A DNA stretch of 33,591 nucleotides. Source: Phycisphaerales bacterium (lineage in GTDB: Bacteria; Planctomycetota; Phycisphaerae; Phycisphaerales; UBA1924). The stretch covers positions 1-33,591 of the forward strand of contig DRKT01000043.1 in assembly GCA_011053195.1 (NCBI GenBank). The letters run 5' to 3'. Both the position numbers and the translations under genes were made by a program. The notes below the pieces were generated by a model. It saw only the letters and a list, made by a program, of their open reading frames with translations, did no database searches and was not told the origin of the DNA. Below, in pieces: positions 10,801-19,056 of the stretch (position 1 is the first letter of the stretch; the number at the start of each line of letters is the position of its first letter).

Positions 10801-11384
10801 TGCAACCCGCGGCCGTCTATGGCTACTTCCCGGCCAACAGCTCCGGCAACGACCTGATCGTCTATGACCCCGAAGACCACGACCGGGAGATCGAGCGATT
10901 CGTCTTCCCGAGACAATCAAAGGGAAAGTTTCTGTGCATCAGCGACTTCTTCCGTGATGTCGATTCCGGCGTGCGGGATGTGCTGCCCATGAGCTGCGTC
11001 ACCATGGGGCGAAAAGTATCCGAAGTGACGGCTTCATTATTTCAATCTGATCAGTATACAGAATATCTGTACCTGCACGGCCTCGGCGTCGAGGCTGCCG
11101 AAGGACTGGCCGAGCTCTGGCACAAGCGAATCCGACAGGAACTCGGCATCGCCGGCGACGACAGCCCCACCGTCAAAGGCCTGTTCACCCAACGCTACCG
11201 GGGCTCTCGCTACAGCTTTGGCTACCCGGCATGCCCCGACATGGGCGACCAGAAGATCCTCTTCCGGCTTACTCAACCCGAGCGCATCGGTTGCACACTC
11301 ACCGAGAACTGGCAGATCGACCCGGAACAATCCACCAGCGCCATCATCGTCCACCACCCCGAAGCCAAGTATTTCAACGTGTAA
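7860..11384 (+). CDS. metH: Cobalamin-dependent methionine synthase
   Basis: 'ILDGAMGTSI', zinc Cys 'GGCCGTTPEHI', pterin domain 'GERCNASGSRKFK', B12 motif 'VKGDVHDIGKNLVDIIL', SAM-reactivation domain ending 'HHPEAKYFNV'. Confidence 0.96.
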   Translation: MPANIAAHLERRVLILDGAMGTSIHDQNLDLERDYCGCENCTDIISLTRPDVLQSIHESFLAVGADAVETNSFGGARHVLADNGLSEKTFELNKAAAEIARAACDAHSTDDKPRFVLGSMGPGTKLITLDQIHWDDLHSSYFEQARGLIAGGADALMIETCQDLLQVKCAINASLAAMESTDRSPETTPIFVSVTIEQTGTMLMGTAIEGVLAALAEYPILSLGLNCATGPAEMAEHVAYLGRHWRSKGRHLSVVPNAGLPVLVDGRTEYPLAPEPFTDSIERFVDRFGVGIVGGCCGTTPEHIRLLAERFEGRSPGLCEHRPMAPAATSLYGPTEYRQDSSILMIGERCNASGSRKFKRLLESEDWDGILALAREQVRDGSHVLDINVDYAGRDNGADMAEIVKRLVRQVDAPLMLDSTQVRTIEAGLKHAAGKCIINSANFEDGIEKFDQLCGLARTFNAGLVIGTIDEDPDSPMARTAERKADIARRAIERATSVHHLPMHDLFIDPLVLPISTGMETDRRSALELIEGIRTIADEFPDVQITCGLSNVSFGLKPAARVILNSVFLHELVDAGLTSAIVHSSKILPLNKIEDEHREAALDLIYDRRDTVEDPLATFVDLFSEIDQIGGAAKVRTNLTLEERLRAHIIDGEKEGLNDCIDEALLRYRPLEIINDHLLDGMKTVGELFASGEMQLPFVLQSAEVMKLAVSQLEPLMERTEGESRGTIVLATVKGDVHDIGKNLVDIILSNNGYTVHNLGIKQPIADILKAFESVNADAIGLSGLLVKSVNVMEDNLRELNARGISAPVLLGGAALTRHYAEGYLRSVYNGSLYYGKDAFEGLRIMDCLGSDTLSEIDEEVEQRQAKRSSAETKVALNRARQAEAQDDFARSKQPGVMTAQRSRVDTEADIPRPPFWGTRVIDHIDLDQVYQFINPIALFRTQWQFKKGKLTNEEYEQKLADEILPVYERLKAQCKVEHILQPAAVYGYFPANSSGNDLIVYDPEDHDREIERFVFPRQSKGKFLCISDFFRDVDSGVRDVLPMSCVTMGRKVSEVTASLFQSDQYTEYLYLHGLGVEAAEGLAELWHKRIRQELGIAGDDSPTVKGLFTQRYRGSRYSFGYPACPDMGDQKILFRLTQPERIGCTLTENWQIDPEQSTSAIIVHHPEAKYFNV

Positions 11385-11607
11385 ATCGATCTACCCGGCG
11401 ACTTCCTACACCGCTGCCTGTGTCCTGCGCCCCACCGACGTCACGGACTGCCCGGGAAACTAGAACTAATTTCTTGCACATCCTGTCGCAATTGAAATCC
11501 GTTTTCGCATATCTGGTTGAGAACGGTTTGATGTTCTCCCCATTCGCTTTGCTGGTATCGGCAGTGGAGCATGAAAGTGTGGGGCATTCCGTTCAACAGG
11601 GTAAGAA

Positions 11608-11627
11608 AGCCCTTCACTCAAAGGGCT
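11608..11627 (+). promoter_or_regulatory. Leader stem-loop upstream of the PEP-CTERM-like gene
   Basis: AGCCCTT-cactca-AAGGGCT, 7-bp perfect stem ending 24 nt before the ATG, followed by SD GGAGGT. Confidence 0.4.
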
Positions 11628-11651
11628 CAACAGCAAAGACGGAGGTGCACA

Positions 11652-12359
11652 ATGCAAAAGATCATTTCTCTCGTAGCAGCCGGTTTGGCGATTTCTTCGG
11701 CTGAAGCCCAAGATACATGGCAGATCACGATGACCGTGGACAATCAGTACGCGGCCTATGTGGGCACAAACTCATCAACCACCGGGTCGGTGATCGCATC
11801 CGACAACAACTGGATGACCACCGAGAGTTTCACCGTCTCCGGTATGGCGGCAACCGACTATTTCTACATGGCCACAGCCTCGGATTGGAGTGTGGCCCAG
11901 GGATTCCTCGGTGAATTCACCAACGTCACGCAGGGATTCACCTTCCACACCGGCTCGTCTGCATGGGAAGTCCTGCCGGCGGGTGCCTACCTCCAGCAGA
12001 TCAACAGCAGCTGGCCCTCGACATGGAGTCCGTCACAGATGCCGACACAGTCTGAGATTGATCAAGCGCTCGCATGGGCTGCAGCCAATCCGTGGGCTTG
12101 GGTCACGCCGGCCGAATGGACCGACTGGGACAACCGGGCAGTCGGCAACGTCACCCAGTGGGGACACCGGGTCGGGATTGACGAATCAGCCCAGTGGATC
12201 TGGAACAACACCGGCACGGGGAATCCATTCTCTCCAGGCGCCAACCATGACGAGTTCCTGATCTTCCGCGTCCCGGGCGTGCCGACGCCGAGCGGGGCTA
12301 CCGTGCTGGCCATCAGCGGGCTGATGGCGATGCGCCGCCGGCGATGCGGGGCTCGCTGA
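11652..12359 (+). CDS. Secreted protein with planctomycete-type PEP-CTERM-like sorting tail
   Basis: Signal peptide 'MQKIISLVAAGLAISSAEAQ', C-terminal 'VPTPSGATVLAISGLMAMRRRR'; SD GGAGGT at 11641. Confidence 0.8.
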   Translation: MQKIISLVAAGLAISSAEAQDTWQITMTVDNQYAAYVGTNSSTTGSVIASDNNWMTTESFTVSGMAATDYFYMATASDWSVAQGFLGEFTNVTQGFTFHTGSSAWEVLPAGAYLQQINSSWPSTWSPSQMPTQSEIDQALAWAAANPWAWVTPAEWTDWDNRAVGNVTQWGHRVGIDESAQWIWNNTGTGNPFSPGANHDEFLIFRVPGVPTPSGATVLAISGLMAMRRRRCGAR

Positions 12360-12417
12360 ATCATTAACCAATCATTGCCAACACTTTCGGTGATCGACAT
12401 CTGAAAATGATTCAACC

Positions 12418-12454
12418 CCGGAGCATCGGTTAACACCCGGTGCCTCCGGCTTTT
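12418..12454 (+). terminator. Probable terminator downstream of the PEP-CTERM-like gene
   Basis: CCGGAGCATCGG...CCCGGTGcCTCCGG stem followed by CTTTT. Confidence 0.6.
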
Positions 12455-12689
12455 CCATCCACCCGATCTGGCCATTGGAGTCGGACATCAAACCAGACCC
12501 CATTCTTTGCTTCATGTCAGATCGTGAAGTGGCGTTAAAGAACGACATCGCTCAGATGCTGCCCTTTGCATCTGTTGCGGACGGGCATGTTGAATACGGC
12601 CAGAAAGACTGCAACTGCACATGTAAGGTCAGCCTGCATCCAGCGTCTCGGCAGTCCCTCGGAGTGGCCCGGACGATCTAGAATGATCC

Positions 12690-13361
12690 ATGCTCCGTCC
12701 TACCCGTCTCTTTTCCGATGCTCAGAAGACCGCAGTCGAGGATGCGATCTTTGATGCCGAGCAGCGAACGGGTGCCGAGATTGTGGTTGCCGTCGCGGCT
12801 CGGTCGGGTGGATATCGCCGATTCGCCGATGTGTTCGCGTTGGCTTTGGCGGTCGTGGTGCTCTTCGCTGTGATGTGGATGTTCGGTGAGGGCTCCGACA
12901 GCCTCGGCTTGCCCGCACGCACAACCCTCCACCCCGGTTTGATCGTGGGCACCCTCGTGGCGACATTCTTTCTTGCTGTGGTCCTGGCCGATCTCTCGCC
13001 AGCGATCATCCGGGCCGTCGCCGGGCGGCGGACGCTCCGGCGGCATGTCGAGAGATCGGCGCCGGCGCACTTCCAACGCCTGCGCCTGCGCCGGACCGAA
13101 GATCACGTCGGCCTGCTGATCTACATCTCGCTCCTCGAGCACGAGGTCGTCATCGTGCCGGATGATGGGATTCTGGCCGCGTTGAACGAGGGCGACCTGG
13201 ATCCAATCCGCGAGACGATCCTCGATGGGATGAAACAGGGTCGGCTGCCCGAGGCCTTGACCAGTGCGATCGAGCAGGCCGGCCGGGTACTGGGCGAGCG
13301 TCTGCCGGCGCCGAAACGCAACATGGATGAGTTGGGCAACGAGCTCTACCTGATCGACTGA
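12690..13361 (+). CDS. TPM-domain (TPM_phosphatase-like) membrane protein
   Basis: 'FSDAQKTAVEDAIFDAEQRTGAEIVVAVA' TPM-like N-terminus, two hydrophobic segments, 'LLEHEVVIVPDDGI'. Confidence 0.75.
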   Translation: MLRPTRLFSDAQKTAVEDAIFDAEQRTGAEIVVAVAARSGGYRRFADVFALALAVVVLFAVMWMFGEGSDSLGLPARTTLHPGLIVGTLVATFFLAVVLADLSPAIIRAVAGRRTLRRHVERSAPAHFQRLRLRRTEDHVGLLIYISLLEHEVVIVPDDGILAALNEGDLDPIRETILDGMKQGRLPEALTSAIEQAGRVLGERLPAPKRNMDELGNELYLID

Positions 13362-13392
13362 TCTCCCAGATCAAGCACCCTCAAATCGTCAA

Positions 13393-13406
13393 GGCACGCC
13401 AGTTGC
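13393..13406 (+). promoter_or_regulatory. Sigma-54 (-24/-12) promoter for the flgF operon
   Basis: GGCACGCCAGTTGC: GG-N10-GC spacing, matches TGGCACGN4TTGC core. Confidence 0.8.
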
Positions 13407-13450
13407 GTTGGTCTCTCTGGGCGACTGCCCACATTGGAGGCTCCGGCGCG

Positions 13451-13687
13451 ATGGCTCACCCTGATTTCACCGACTCACACCAGGCACTCACCGGCTCGCA
13501 GGCGGCTTCACTCCTGACCCAAGGTCGGCTCGGAGCGGTACTTGTGCGCCGGGCTGAGACCCTTGCGGCCAAGGCTCGACAAGAACACTTCGGCCATCCC
13601 GACGATCAGGCCGCACGTTTGCGCCGCGCAGTTGCTGCGCCCATGCGTCTGATCCCGCCTGTTGATCCATCGGGGGATGCCGCATGA
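13451..13687 (+). CDS. Small uncharacterised protein, first gene of the flgF operon
   Basis: 78 aa from ATG at 13451 with SD GGAGG about 10 nt upstream, behind a sigma-54 promoter; stop overlaps flgF start (ATGA). Confidence 0.65.
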   Translation: MAHPDFTDSHQALTGSQAASLLTQGRLGAVLVRRAETLAAKARQEHFGHPDDQAARLRRAVAAPMRLIPPVDPSGDAA

Positions 13688-14463
13688 GTTATGGCCTGAA
13701 TCTCTCCGCGTCGGGCGCCCTGACCAGCATGTACCGGCTCGATGCGCTCACCAACAATCTGGCCAATGTCAATACCGTCGGCTTCAAGCCGCACACGCCC
13801 TACACAAGGCAGCGCGATGCGGCGAGAATCGAAGACAATCTCGGCCGCGTCGATTCGGACCCGCTGCTCGAACGCCTCGGCGGCGGGGTTCAGCTCGCAC
13901 CAACCCTCATCGACTTCACGCAGGGCTCGCTCCGCCAGACCGGGAATCAGCTCGATGTTGCCTTTGATGGTGACGGATTTCTCGCGGTGCGCGGCGATTC
14001 CAGCGGTGACACCACCGTGCTCAACCTCACACGCGACGGCCGACTCTCGCTTGACAGCACCGGAAAGCTCGTCATGAGCAGCTCGGGCCGACCCGTCCTT
14101 GATATCGCGGACCAACCCATTCGCCTTGAGCGCGATGCCGAGGTGCTCATCGGGACCGACGGCACGATTTCGCAGTCCGGCCGACGCGTGGCGCAGCTGA
14201 AACTCGTCGATGTCGCGGACCACAGCCGACTGCGCAAAGTCGGCCAGGGCCTGTTCGCCATGACCAACGATGCCATCGAAAGCCTGCATCCCGCCTCGGG
14301 TCGGCTCAAACAGGGGCATGTCGAGGGATCGGCTGTGAATGAGATTTCGACACTGATGAAAGTCCAGGCCGCGGCCGGTGATGTCCGCGCCAACCTCGCC
14401 ATGATCAGCTACCACGATCGACTCATGGATCGCGCCATCAACCGTCTGGGCCGGGTGGCCTGA
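13684..14463 (+). CDS. flgF: Flagellar basal-body rod protein FlgF-like
   Basis: 'LNLSASGALTSMYRLDALTNNLANVNTVGFKPH' rod-protein N-terminus, C-terminal 'EISTLMKVQAAAGDVRANLAMISYHDRLMDRAINRLG'. Confidence 0.85.
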   Translation: MSYGLNLSASGALTSMYRLDALTNNLANVNTVGFKPHTPYTRQRDAARIEDNLGRVDSDPLLERLGGGVQLAPTLIDFTQGSLRQTGNQLDVAFDGDGFLAVRGDSSGDTTVLNLTRDGRLSLDSTGKLVMSSSGRPVLDIADQPIRLERDAEVLIGTDGTISQSGRRVAQLKLVDVADHSRLRKVGQGLFAMTNDAIESLHPASGRLKQGHVEGSAVNEISTLMKVQAAAGDVRANLAMISYHDRLMDRAINRLGRVA

Positions 14464-14484
14464 CACACACAGGATTTTACGCTT

Positions 14485-15282
14485 ATGGCAAGTATTGCGC
14501 TCCAATCCGCCGCCTCGGGACTCAGCGCCCTCTCCACCAAGATGGATGTCGTGGCCAACAATCTCGCCAACGTCAACACCACCGGCTTCAAGTCAAGCCG
14601 AGCCAACTTTCAGGATCTGCTCTACGTCGAACGCCAGCAGCCGGGCACCGAGAACGCCAACGGCGACCAGAGGCCCATCGGCCTATATGTCGGCCTCGGC
14701 GTTGAAGTCTCCGGCACCCAGCTCGACTTCAATCAGGGTTCGCCCATCGCCACCGATCGACAGCTCGACATCATGATCGACGGCCTCGGATTCTTCCAGG
14801 TCCAGATCGAGAACGGACAAACCGCCTACACACGCGCCGGAAACCTGACACTCAACTCCGACGGCGAACTCGTGCTCGCCAACAACGTCGGCCGGAGAAT
14901 CCAACCCAATATCACCATCCCATCCGATGCACAGAACATCACCTTCGGCTCAGATGGACGCGTCTTCGTCTCCCAGCCGGGCGAGCCTGAGCCTCAGGAA
15001 GTCGGGCAGATCCAACTCGCCTCGTTCATCAACCCCGCCGGTCTCAAGCAGATCGGCGAGAACCTCTTTACCGAAACATCCGCCAGCGGTGCCCCCATCA
15101 CGGGCGTACCCAGCCAGGACCACTTCGGAAGAATCCTCTCAGGCCAACTCGAATCATCGAACGTCAATGCGACATTCGAGCTGATCGAACTGATCCGGAC
15201 CCAGCGGGCGTTCGAGATGAACTCCCAGGCCATCCGGGCCGCTGATGAAACACTCCGCGCCGTCGCACAGCTGCGCCAGTAA
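14485..15282 (+). CDS. flgG: Flagellar distal rod protein FlgG
   Basis: 'ALQSAASGLSALSTKMDVVANNLANVNTTGFKSSRANFQDLLY', C-terminal 'SSNVNATFELIELIRTQRAFEMNSQAIRAADETL'. Confidence 0.95.
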   Translation: MASIALQSAASGLSALSTKMDVVANNLANVNTTGFKSSRANFQDLLYVERQQPGTENANGDQRPIGLYVGLGVEVSGTQLDFNQGSPIATDRQLDIMIDGLGFFQVQIENGQTAYTRAGNLTLNSDGELVLANNVGRRIQPNITIPSDAQNITFGSDGRVFVSQPGEPEPQEVGQIQLASFINPAGLKQIGENLFTETSASGAPITGVPSQDHFGRILSGQLESSNVNATFELIELIRTQRAFEMNSQAIRAADETLRAVAQLRQ

Positions 15283-15307
15283 GCGGACATTCACAGGATT
15301 TCGGAGC

Positions 15308-16336
15308 ATGATCCGTCGTTTCGCCATGTTGATGCTTCTCCTGTTCGCCGCATCGGCTGTGCGCGCCCAGGGAACCGTCTCGCTCAAGCCCGTGGCACGG
15401 CTCAGCATCGGTATCCCCGTCACACTCGCCGATGTCGCCGAGCTCTCGGGCTCGGCTCAGCACCTCGCAGATGTCGAGGTCGTGGCCGATCCTCTCGCAG
15501 CCGCCGGTGCCGACAACCGGCTCACCATCACCATGGACGATCTTCAACGAGCGATCCACGCCGGGAGCACGTCTCTGATATCCCGCCTGCGATTCACGGG
15601 CAGCTCGTGCACGGTCATCCTCCGGCCGGCGCCCCCCACTTCTGCCACAGAGCAGACCACAGATCCAATCCCAGCCAAGCCCCATCCCACAGGGCTGGTG
15701 GTCCGGGATCACATCGAAGCAAGGCTCCTCGAAACGCTCGCTGTTTCGAGAGATCGGCTCGAGCTGACATTCGCCAATCGCGACATGGCGCTGCTGATGA
15801 CACCGACGACCGGGTGGACGGTTGATGTCCAGCCGACGGGCTCATCCGCCGAGTTGCCGCTGCGCATCACGATGTACGACCGGTCCGGCGACATCCGAGA
15901 TGAGTCGATCCGCGTGGGCGTGCGGATCTTGCGCGATGTGGTGCGCACATCCCGCGCTCTCAGACGGGGATCGACCCTGACGGAAGAAGACCTCACACAC
16001 GATACCGCGTGGCTTGCACCGGATGTTCCGTTTATTGAACCGAATAGCGCCGTCGGGCTTCGGCTCAAGCGGAACGTTGGTGCCGGTGACCTGCTCACCG
16101 CCGGTCGGGTCGAGCTCGGACAGGTCATCAAGAAGGGTGACATCGTTGCCATCCACGTCATCAGCGGCAGCATTGTTATCCGCACCCCCGCACGGGCATT
16201 GGCATCGGGCCGGATTGGCGACCAGATCGAGTTTGAATCGTTGAAGGGCGATGGAACATTCACCGCTGAGGTCAAGGCGCCGGGCCGGGCCGTTCTGATC
16301 GCAAACATGGAATCACTCACCGGAGCAGACCATTGA
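15308..16336 (+). CDS. flgA: Flagella basal body P-ring formation protein FlgA
   Basis: Signal peptide 'MIRRFAMLMLLLFAASAVRAQ'; SAF-like 'TSRALRRGSTLTEEDLTHDTAWLAPD...GLRLKRNVGAGDLLTAGRVE'; located between flgG and flgH. Confidence 0.85.
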   Translation: MIRRFAMLMLLLFAASAVRAQGTVSLKPVARLSIGIPVTLADVAELSGSAQHLADVEVVADPLAAAGADNRLTITMDDLQRAIHAGSTSLISRLRFTGSSCTVILRPAPPTSATEQTTDPIPAKPHPTGLVVRDHIEARLLETLAVSRDRLELTFANRDMALLMTPTTGWTVDVQPTGSSAELPLRITMYDRSGDIRDESIRVGVRILRDVVRTSRALRRGSTLTEEDLTHDTAWLAPDVPFIEPNSAVGLRLKRNVGAGDLLTAGRVELGQVIKKGDIVAIHVISGSIVIRTPARALASGRIGDQIEFESLKGDGTFTAEVKAPGRAVLIANMESLTGADH

Positions 16337-17013
16337 AGACTGTTGTATTCACTGTCATTGGATTGTGTACATGGTCGGCGAATGCTCAGGATCTGTACTC
16401 GACCCGCCCCGTCGGCACGCCGGTAGACCACAACGGTGTCGAGCAGGCCAGCCAATCGCTCAGCGGCTACAGCATGCTCGTGATCACACCCCCACCCCCG
16501 AAACAACTCCGCCTGCACGACCTGGTCACCATCATCGTCAACGAAACCAGCCGAGCCACGCGCACCCAATCGCTGGACACCAAGAAAGACTACAAGGCCA
16601 ATGTCAGGCTTTCGCAGTTTCCGAGCCTCGCCGATTTGATCGAAGCGAGGCTCGAAGCCGGCGACAGCAACACCACCGACCTGCTCAACATATTGGGCAA
16701 GTTTCAGACGAAAAACAAGGGTGAATACGAGCGCACCGACCGAATGACCACGCGCATCCAGGCCGAGGTGATCGACATCAAGCCCAACGGCGTGCTCGTG
16801 CTCGAGGCCAGAACCCGCATCCAGACCGACGAGGAAATCCAACTGTTCGTCCTCTCGGGCAACTGCCGAACCGAGGATGTCACCGACCAGAATACCATCC
16901 TCTCGGGCCAGATGCACAACCTGAACATCATCACCAAAAACGAGGGCGAAGTCCGAAAGGGCGCCCGGAAGGGGTTCATCCCGCGCGCACTGGAAACACT
17001 GTTCGCCTTCTGA
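16333..17013 (+). CDS. flgH: Flagellar L-ring protein FlgH
   Basis: 'LRLHDLVTIIVNETSRATRTQSLDTKKDY', 'NGVLVLEARTRIQTDEEIQLFVLSGNCRTEDV'; TTG start overlapping flgA stop. Confidence 0.9.
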   Translation: MKTVVFTVIGLCTWSANAQDLYSTRPVGTPVDHNGVEQASQSLSGYSMLVITPPPPKQLRLHDLVTIIVNETSRATRTQSLDTKKDYKANVRLSQFPSLADLIEARLEAGDSNTTDLLNILGKFQTKNKGEYERTDRMTTRIQAEVIDIKPNGVLVLEARTRIQTDEEIQLFVLSGNCRTEDVTDQNTILSGQMHNLNIITKNEGEVRKGARKGFIPRALETLFAF

Positions 17014-17018
17014 ACACC

Positions 17019-17034
17019 TTGGCACGCCTCTTGC
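17019..17034 (+). promoter_or_regulatory. Sigma-54 (-24/-12) promoter for the flgI operon
   Basis: TTGGCACGCCTCTTGC: near-perfect TTGGCACGN4TTGC consensus, between flgH stop and flgI start. Confidence 0.88.
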
Positions 17035-17087
17035 GGTGTGTCTGGCATGAATCCCTCTCGATACACATCGCGCCGTGGAGACGACGC

Positions 17088-18176
17088 ATGAGCCGATGGA
17101 TCGCCTCACTCTTGGCCCTGCTGCTCTGCGTGCCCGTGCATGCGGACACGATCCGCGATCTTGTGCGCATCGAAGGATCACAAGAGAACGTGCTGTTCGG
17201 CCTCGGGCTCGTCTTCGGGCTCAACGGCACCGGGGATTCCGGCGACGAACTCGCCACCGTCCGCCCGCTCGCGCAGGTTCTGGTCAACTCGGGCAACGCC
17301 GTCGCAAGTCTTGAGGAACTTCAGGACTCCAAATCCGTCGCCCTTGTGATGGTCAAGTGCGTCGTCCCCGAGGGTGGCGGCCGACGGGGCGACAAGCTCG
17401 ATGTCCGCGTCTCAACCCTCGGAAGCGCCACAAGCCTGGCCGGGGGTGAGCTTTTCCTCGCGCCGCTGCGCTACGAAGTGCGGGGACCGATCGACGTCGA
17501 CCGCCCACTGGCCATGGCGCAGGGCACCATCACCATCGGAGCCAACAGCCTGCCGACCAACGGCACCATCCGCGGCGGCGCCCGCATGCTCGACGACCTC
17601 ACCATGAGACCCGTCGGCTCATCGTTCAACCTCATCATCAATCGCCACTTCGCCGGCCGATCATCCGCCGCGGCCATCGCAAGCCGAATCAATCAGGAAT
17701 GGTTCGGAACTCCCGATCTCTTCGGCCCGGTCATCGCGACCGCACTCGACGACCGCACCATTCGCATCACCGTCCCGCCCGAGCAACGCTCCAACAGCAC
17801 CGCCTTCGTCGCGGAGATTATGAGCTATCCGATCGACCAACGAGACCTCGGCCTGCCAGCCATGGTCATTGTCAACCGAGAAACAGGGCTGATCCTGGTC
17901 ACCGCGGATGTGCGCATCGGACCGGTCGCCATCACGCACAAGGACCTGAGCATCACGACCACGCTGCCCGAACCTATTCCCACACCGGAACGCCCGCTCG
18001 TCCAGCAGGACGGCTGGACCGGGATCGCCACAGAAACGCGACTCAGCGAAACCGCCCGTTTCGAGGATTTATTGGCCGCGATGAAGCGGCTGAGTGTCCC
18101 AGTTGAGGACCAGATCGAGATTCTTCAAAGTTTGCACAAAACGGGGAGGCTGCAGGCGCAGCTCATCATCGAATGA
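17088..18176 (+). CDS. flgI: Flagellar P-ring protein FlgI
   Basis: 'IRDLVRIEGSQENVLFGLGLVFGLNGTGDSGD', 'EIMSYPIDQRDLGLPAMVIVNRETGLILVTADVRIGPVAITHKDLSITT'; ORF-track start 17019 is the sigma-54 element, real start is ATG 17088. Confidence 0.95.
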   Translation: MSRWIASLLALLLCVPVHADTIRDLVRIEGSQENVLFGLGLVFGLNGTGDSGDELATVRPLAQVLVNSGNAVASLEELQDSKSVALVMVKCVVPEGGGRRGDKLDVRVSTLGSATSLAGGELFLAPLRYEVRGPIDVDRPLAMAQGTITIGANSLPTNGTIRGGARMLDDLTMRPVGSSFNLIINRHFAGRSSAAAIASRINQEWFGTPDLFGPVIATALDDRTIRITVPPEQRSNSTAFVAEIMSYPIDQRDLGLPAMVIVNRETGLILVTADVRIGPVAITHKDLSITTTLPEPIPTPERPLVQQDGWTGIATETRLSETARFEDLLAAMKRLSVPVEDQIEILQSLHKTGRLQAQLIIE

Positions 18177-18541
18177 CCATCTCTGCCGCACAACTCGGCT
18201 CATCAACCGATCAACTCGCATTGCTTGGACTGCGCCGGCCGCCGAACCCGTCACAGGCGTTCGATGCCCTACTCGACAGAGCCTCGCGCGGTACGACATC
18301 GGACGAGGTGCGTCGATCCGCCGAGCAGCTCGTCTCGGCTACCTTTGTCGTGCCGCTGCTGCGACAGGTGCGTGAATCAAGCCAAGCGGTCGAGCCGTTT
18401 GCGCCGACACCCGCGGAGAAACAGTTCGGTGCCTTGCTCGATCAGCGCGTTGCGGATGATCTCGTCCGCGCTTCGAAGCTGCCGATTGTTGACCGTCTCG
18501 TTGCCACGATCGATCCCTCGCAAGGAGGGGCAAACCGATGA
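18173..18541 (+). CDS. flgJ: Rod-binding (FlgJ N-terminal domain) protein
   Basis: 'RSAEQLVSATFVVPLLRQVRES...EKQFGALLDQRVADDLVRASKLPIVDRLV'; ATGA overlaps with flgI and flgN; no muramidase domain. Confidence 0.75.
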   Translation: MTISAAQLGSSTDQLALLGLRRPPNPSQAFDALLDRASRGTTSDEVRRSAEQLVSATFVVPLLRQVRESSQAVEPFAPTPAEKQFGALLDQRVADDLVRASKLPIVDRLVATIDPSQGGANR

Positions 18542-19044
18542 GCCTGACGACTGATGTTCAGACCGAGGCACTCGAGCGCGTGCTCGCCGACTTGCTGGCT
18601 GAGTACGAGCAGTTGCTCGAACTTGCCGAACTCCACCGCAAGGCTCTGCGCGAAGCCGACGCGCAGATGATCGCCAGAATCTCCTCGGCCAGAGTCGGCC
18701 TCAATGCCCGGATCGAAGCACTCAACACCGAGCGCGCCGAGCTTGTGGCATCCATCGCCGGCGGTATCGAGCCCGGAGGCACCACGATTCGCTCCGTCTT
18801 ATCCGAACTCGGCAAACCCGCATCGGATCGGATTTCTGCGCTGGCGGATCGGCTCCGCGAAGTCATCGAGCGGGCCAGACACGAGCACCGGGCCATCGGC
18901 GAGGCGACGACGACCTTTGCCGGGCATCTCAGCGGGATACTCAATCACGTTATTCAGAATTATCGTGTTGGACAAGTTTATACATCGAACGGGCAGGTCG
19001 CTTCAGGACCCGCGATGCCCGCGGCCATGGACCTTCGACACTAA
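18538..19044 (+). CDS. flgN: FlgN-like flagellar chaperone
   Basis: 168 aa, predicted helical coiled-coil 'LLAEYEQLLELAELHRKALREADAQMIARISS', located between flgJ and flgK. Confidence 0.7.
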   Translation: MSLTTDVQTEALERVLADLLAEYEQLLELAELHRKALREADAQMIARISSARVGLNARIEALNTERAELVASIAGGIEPGGTTIRSVLSELGKPASDRISALADRLREVIERARHEHRAIGEATTTFAGHLSGILNHVIQNYRVGQVYTSNGQVASGPAMPAAMDLRH

Positions 19045-19056
19045 AAGGAACCACGA

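Noticed and set aside
12475-12681. 68-aa ORF between the PEP-CTERM-like gene and the TPM-domain gene
   Set aside because: No convincing RBS or motif; follows a probable terminator; may be spurious or a gene remnant.
15709-17181. 490-aa minus-strand ORF antisense to flgA/flgH/flgI
   Set aside because: Opposite three well-supported flagellar genes; low-complexity composition; no family motifs.
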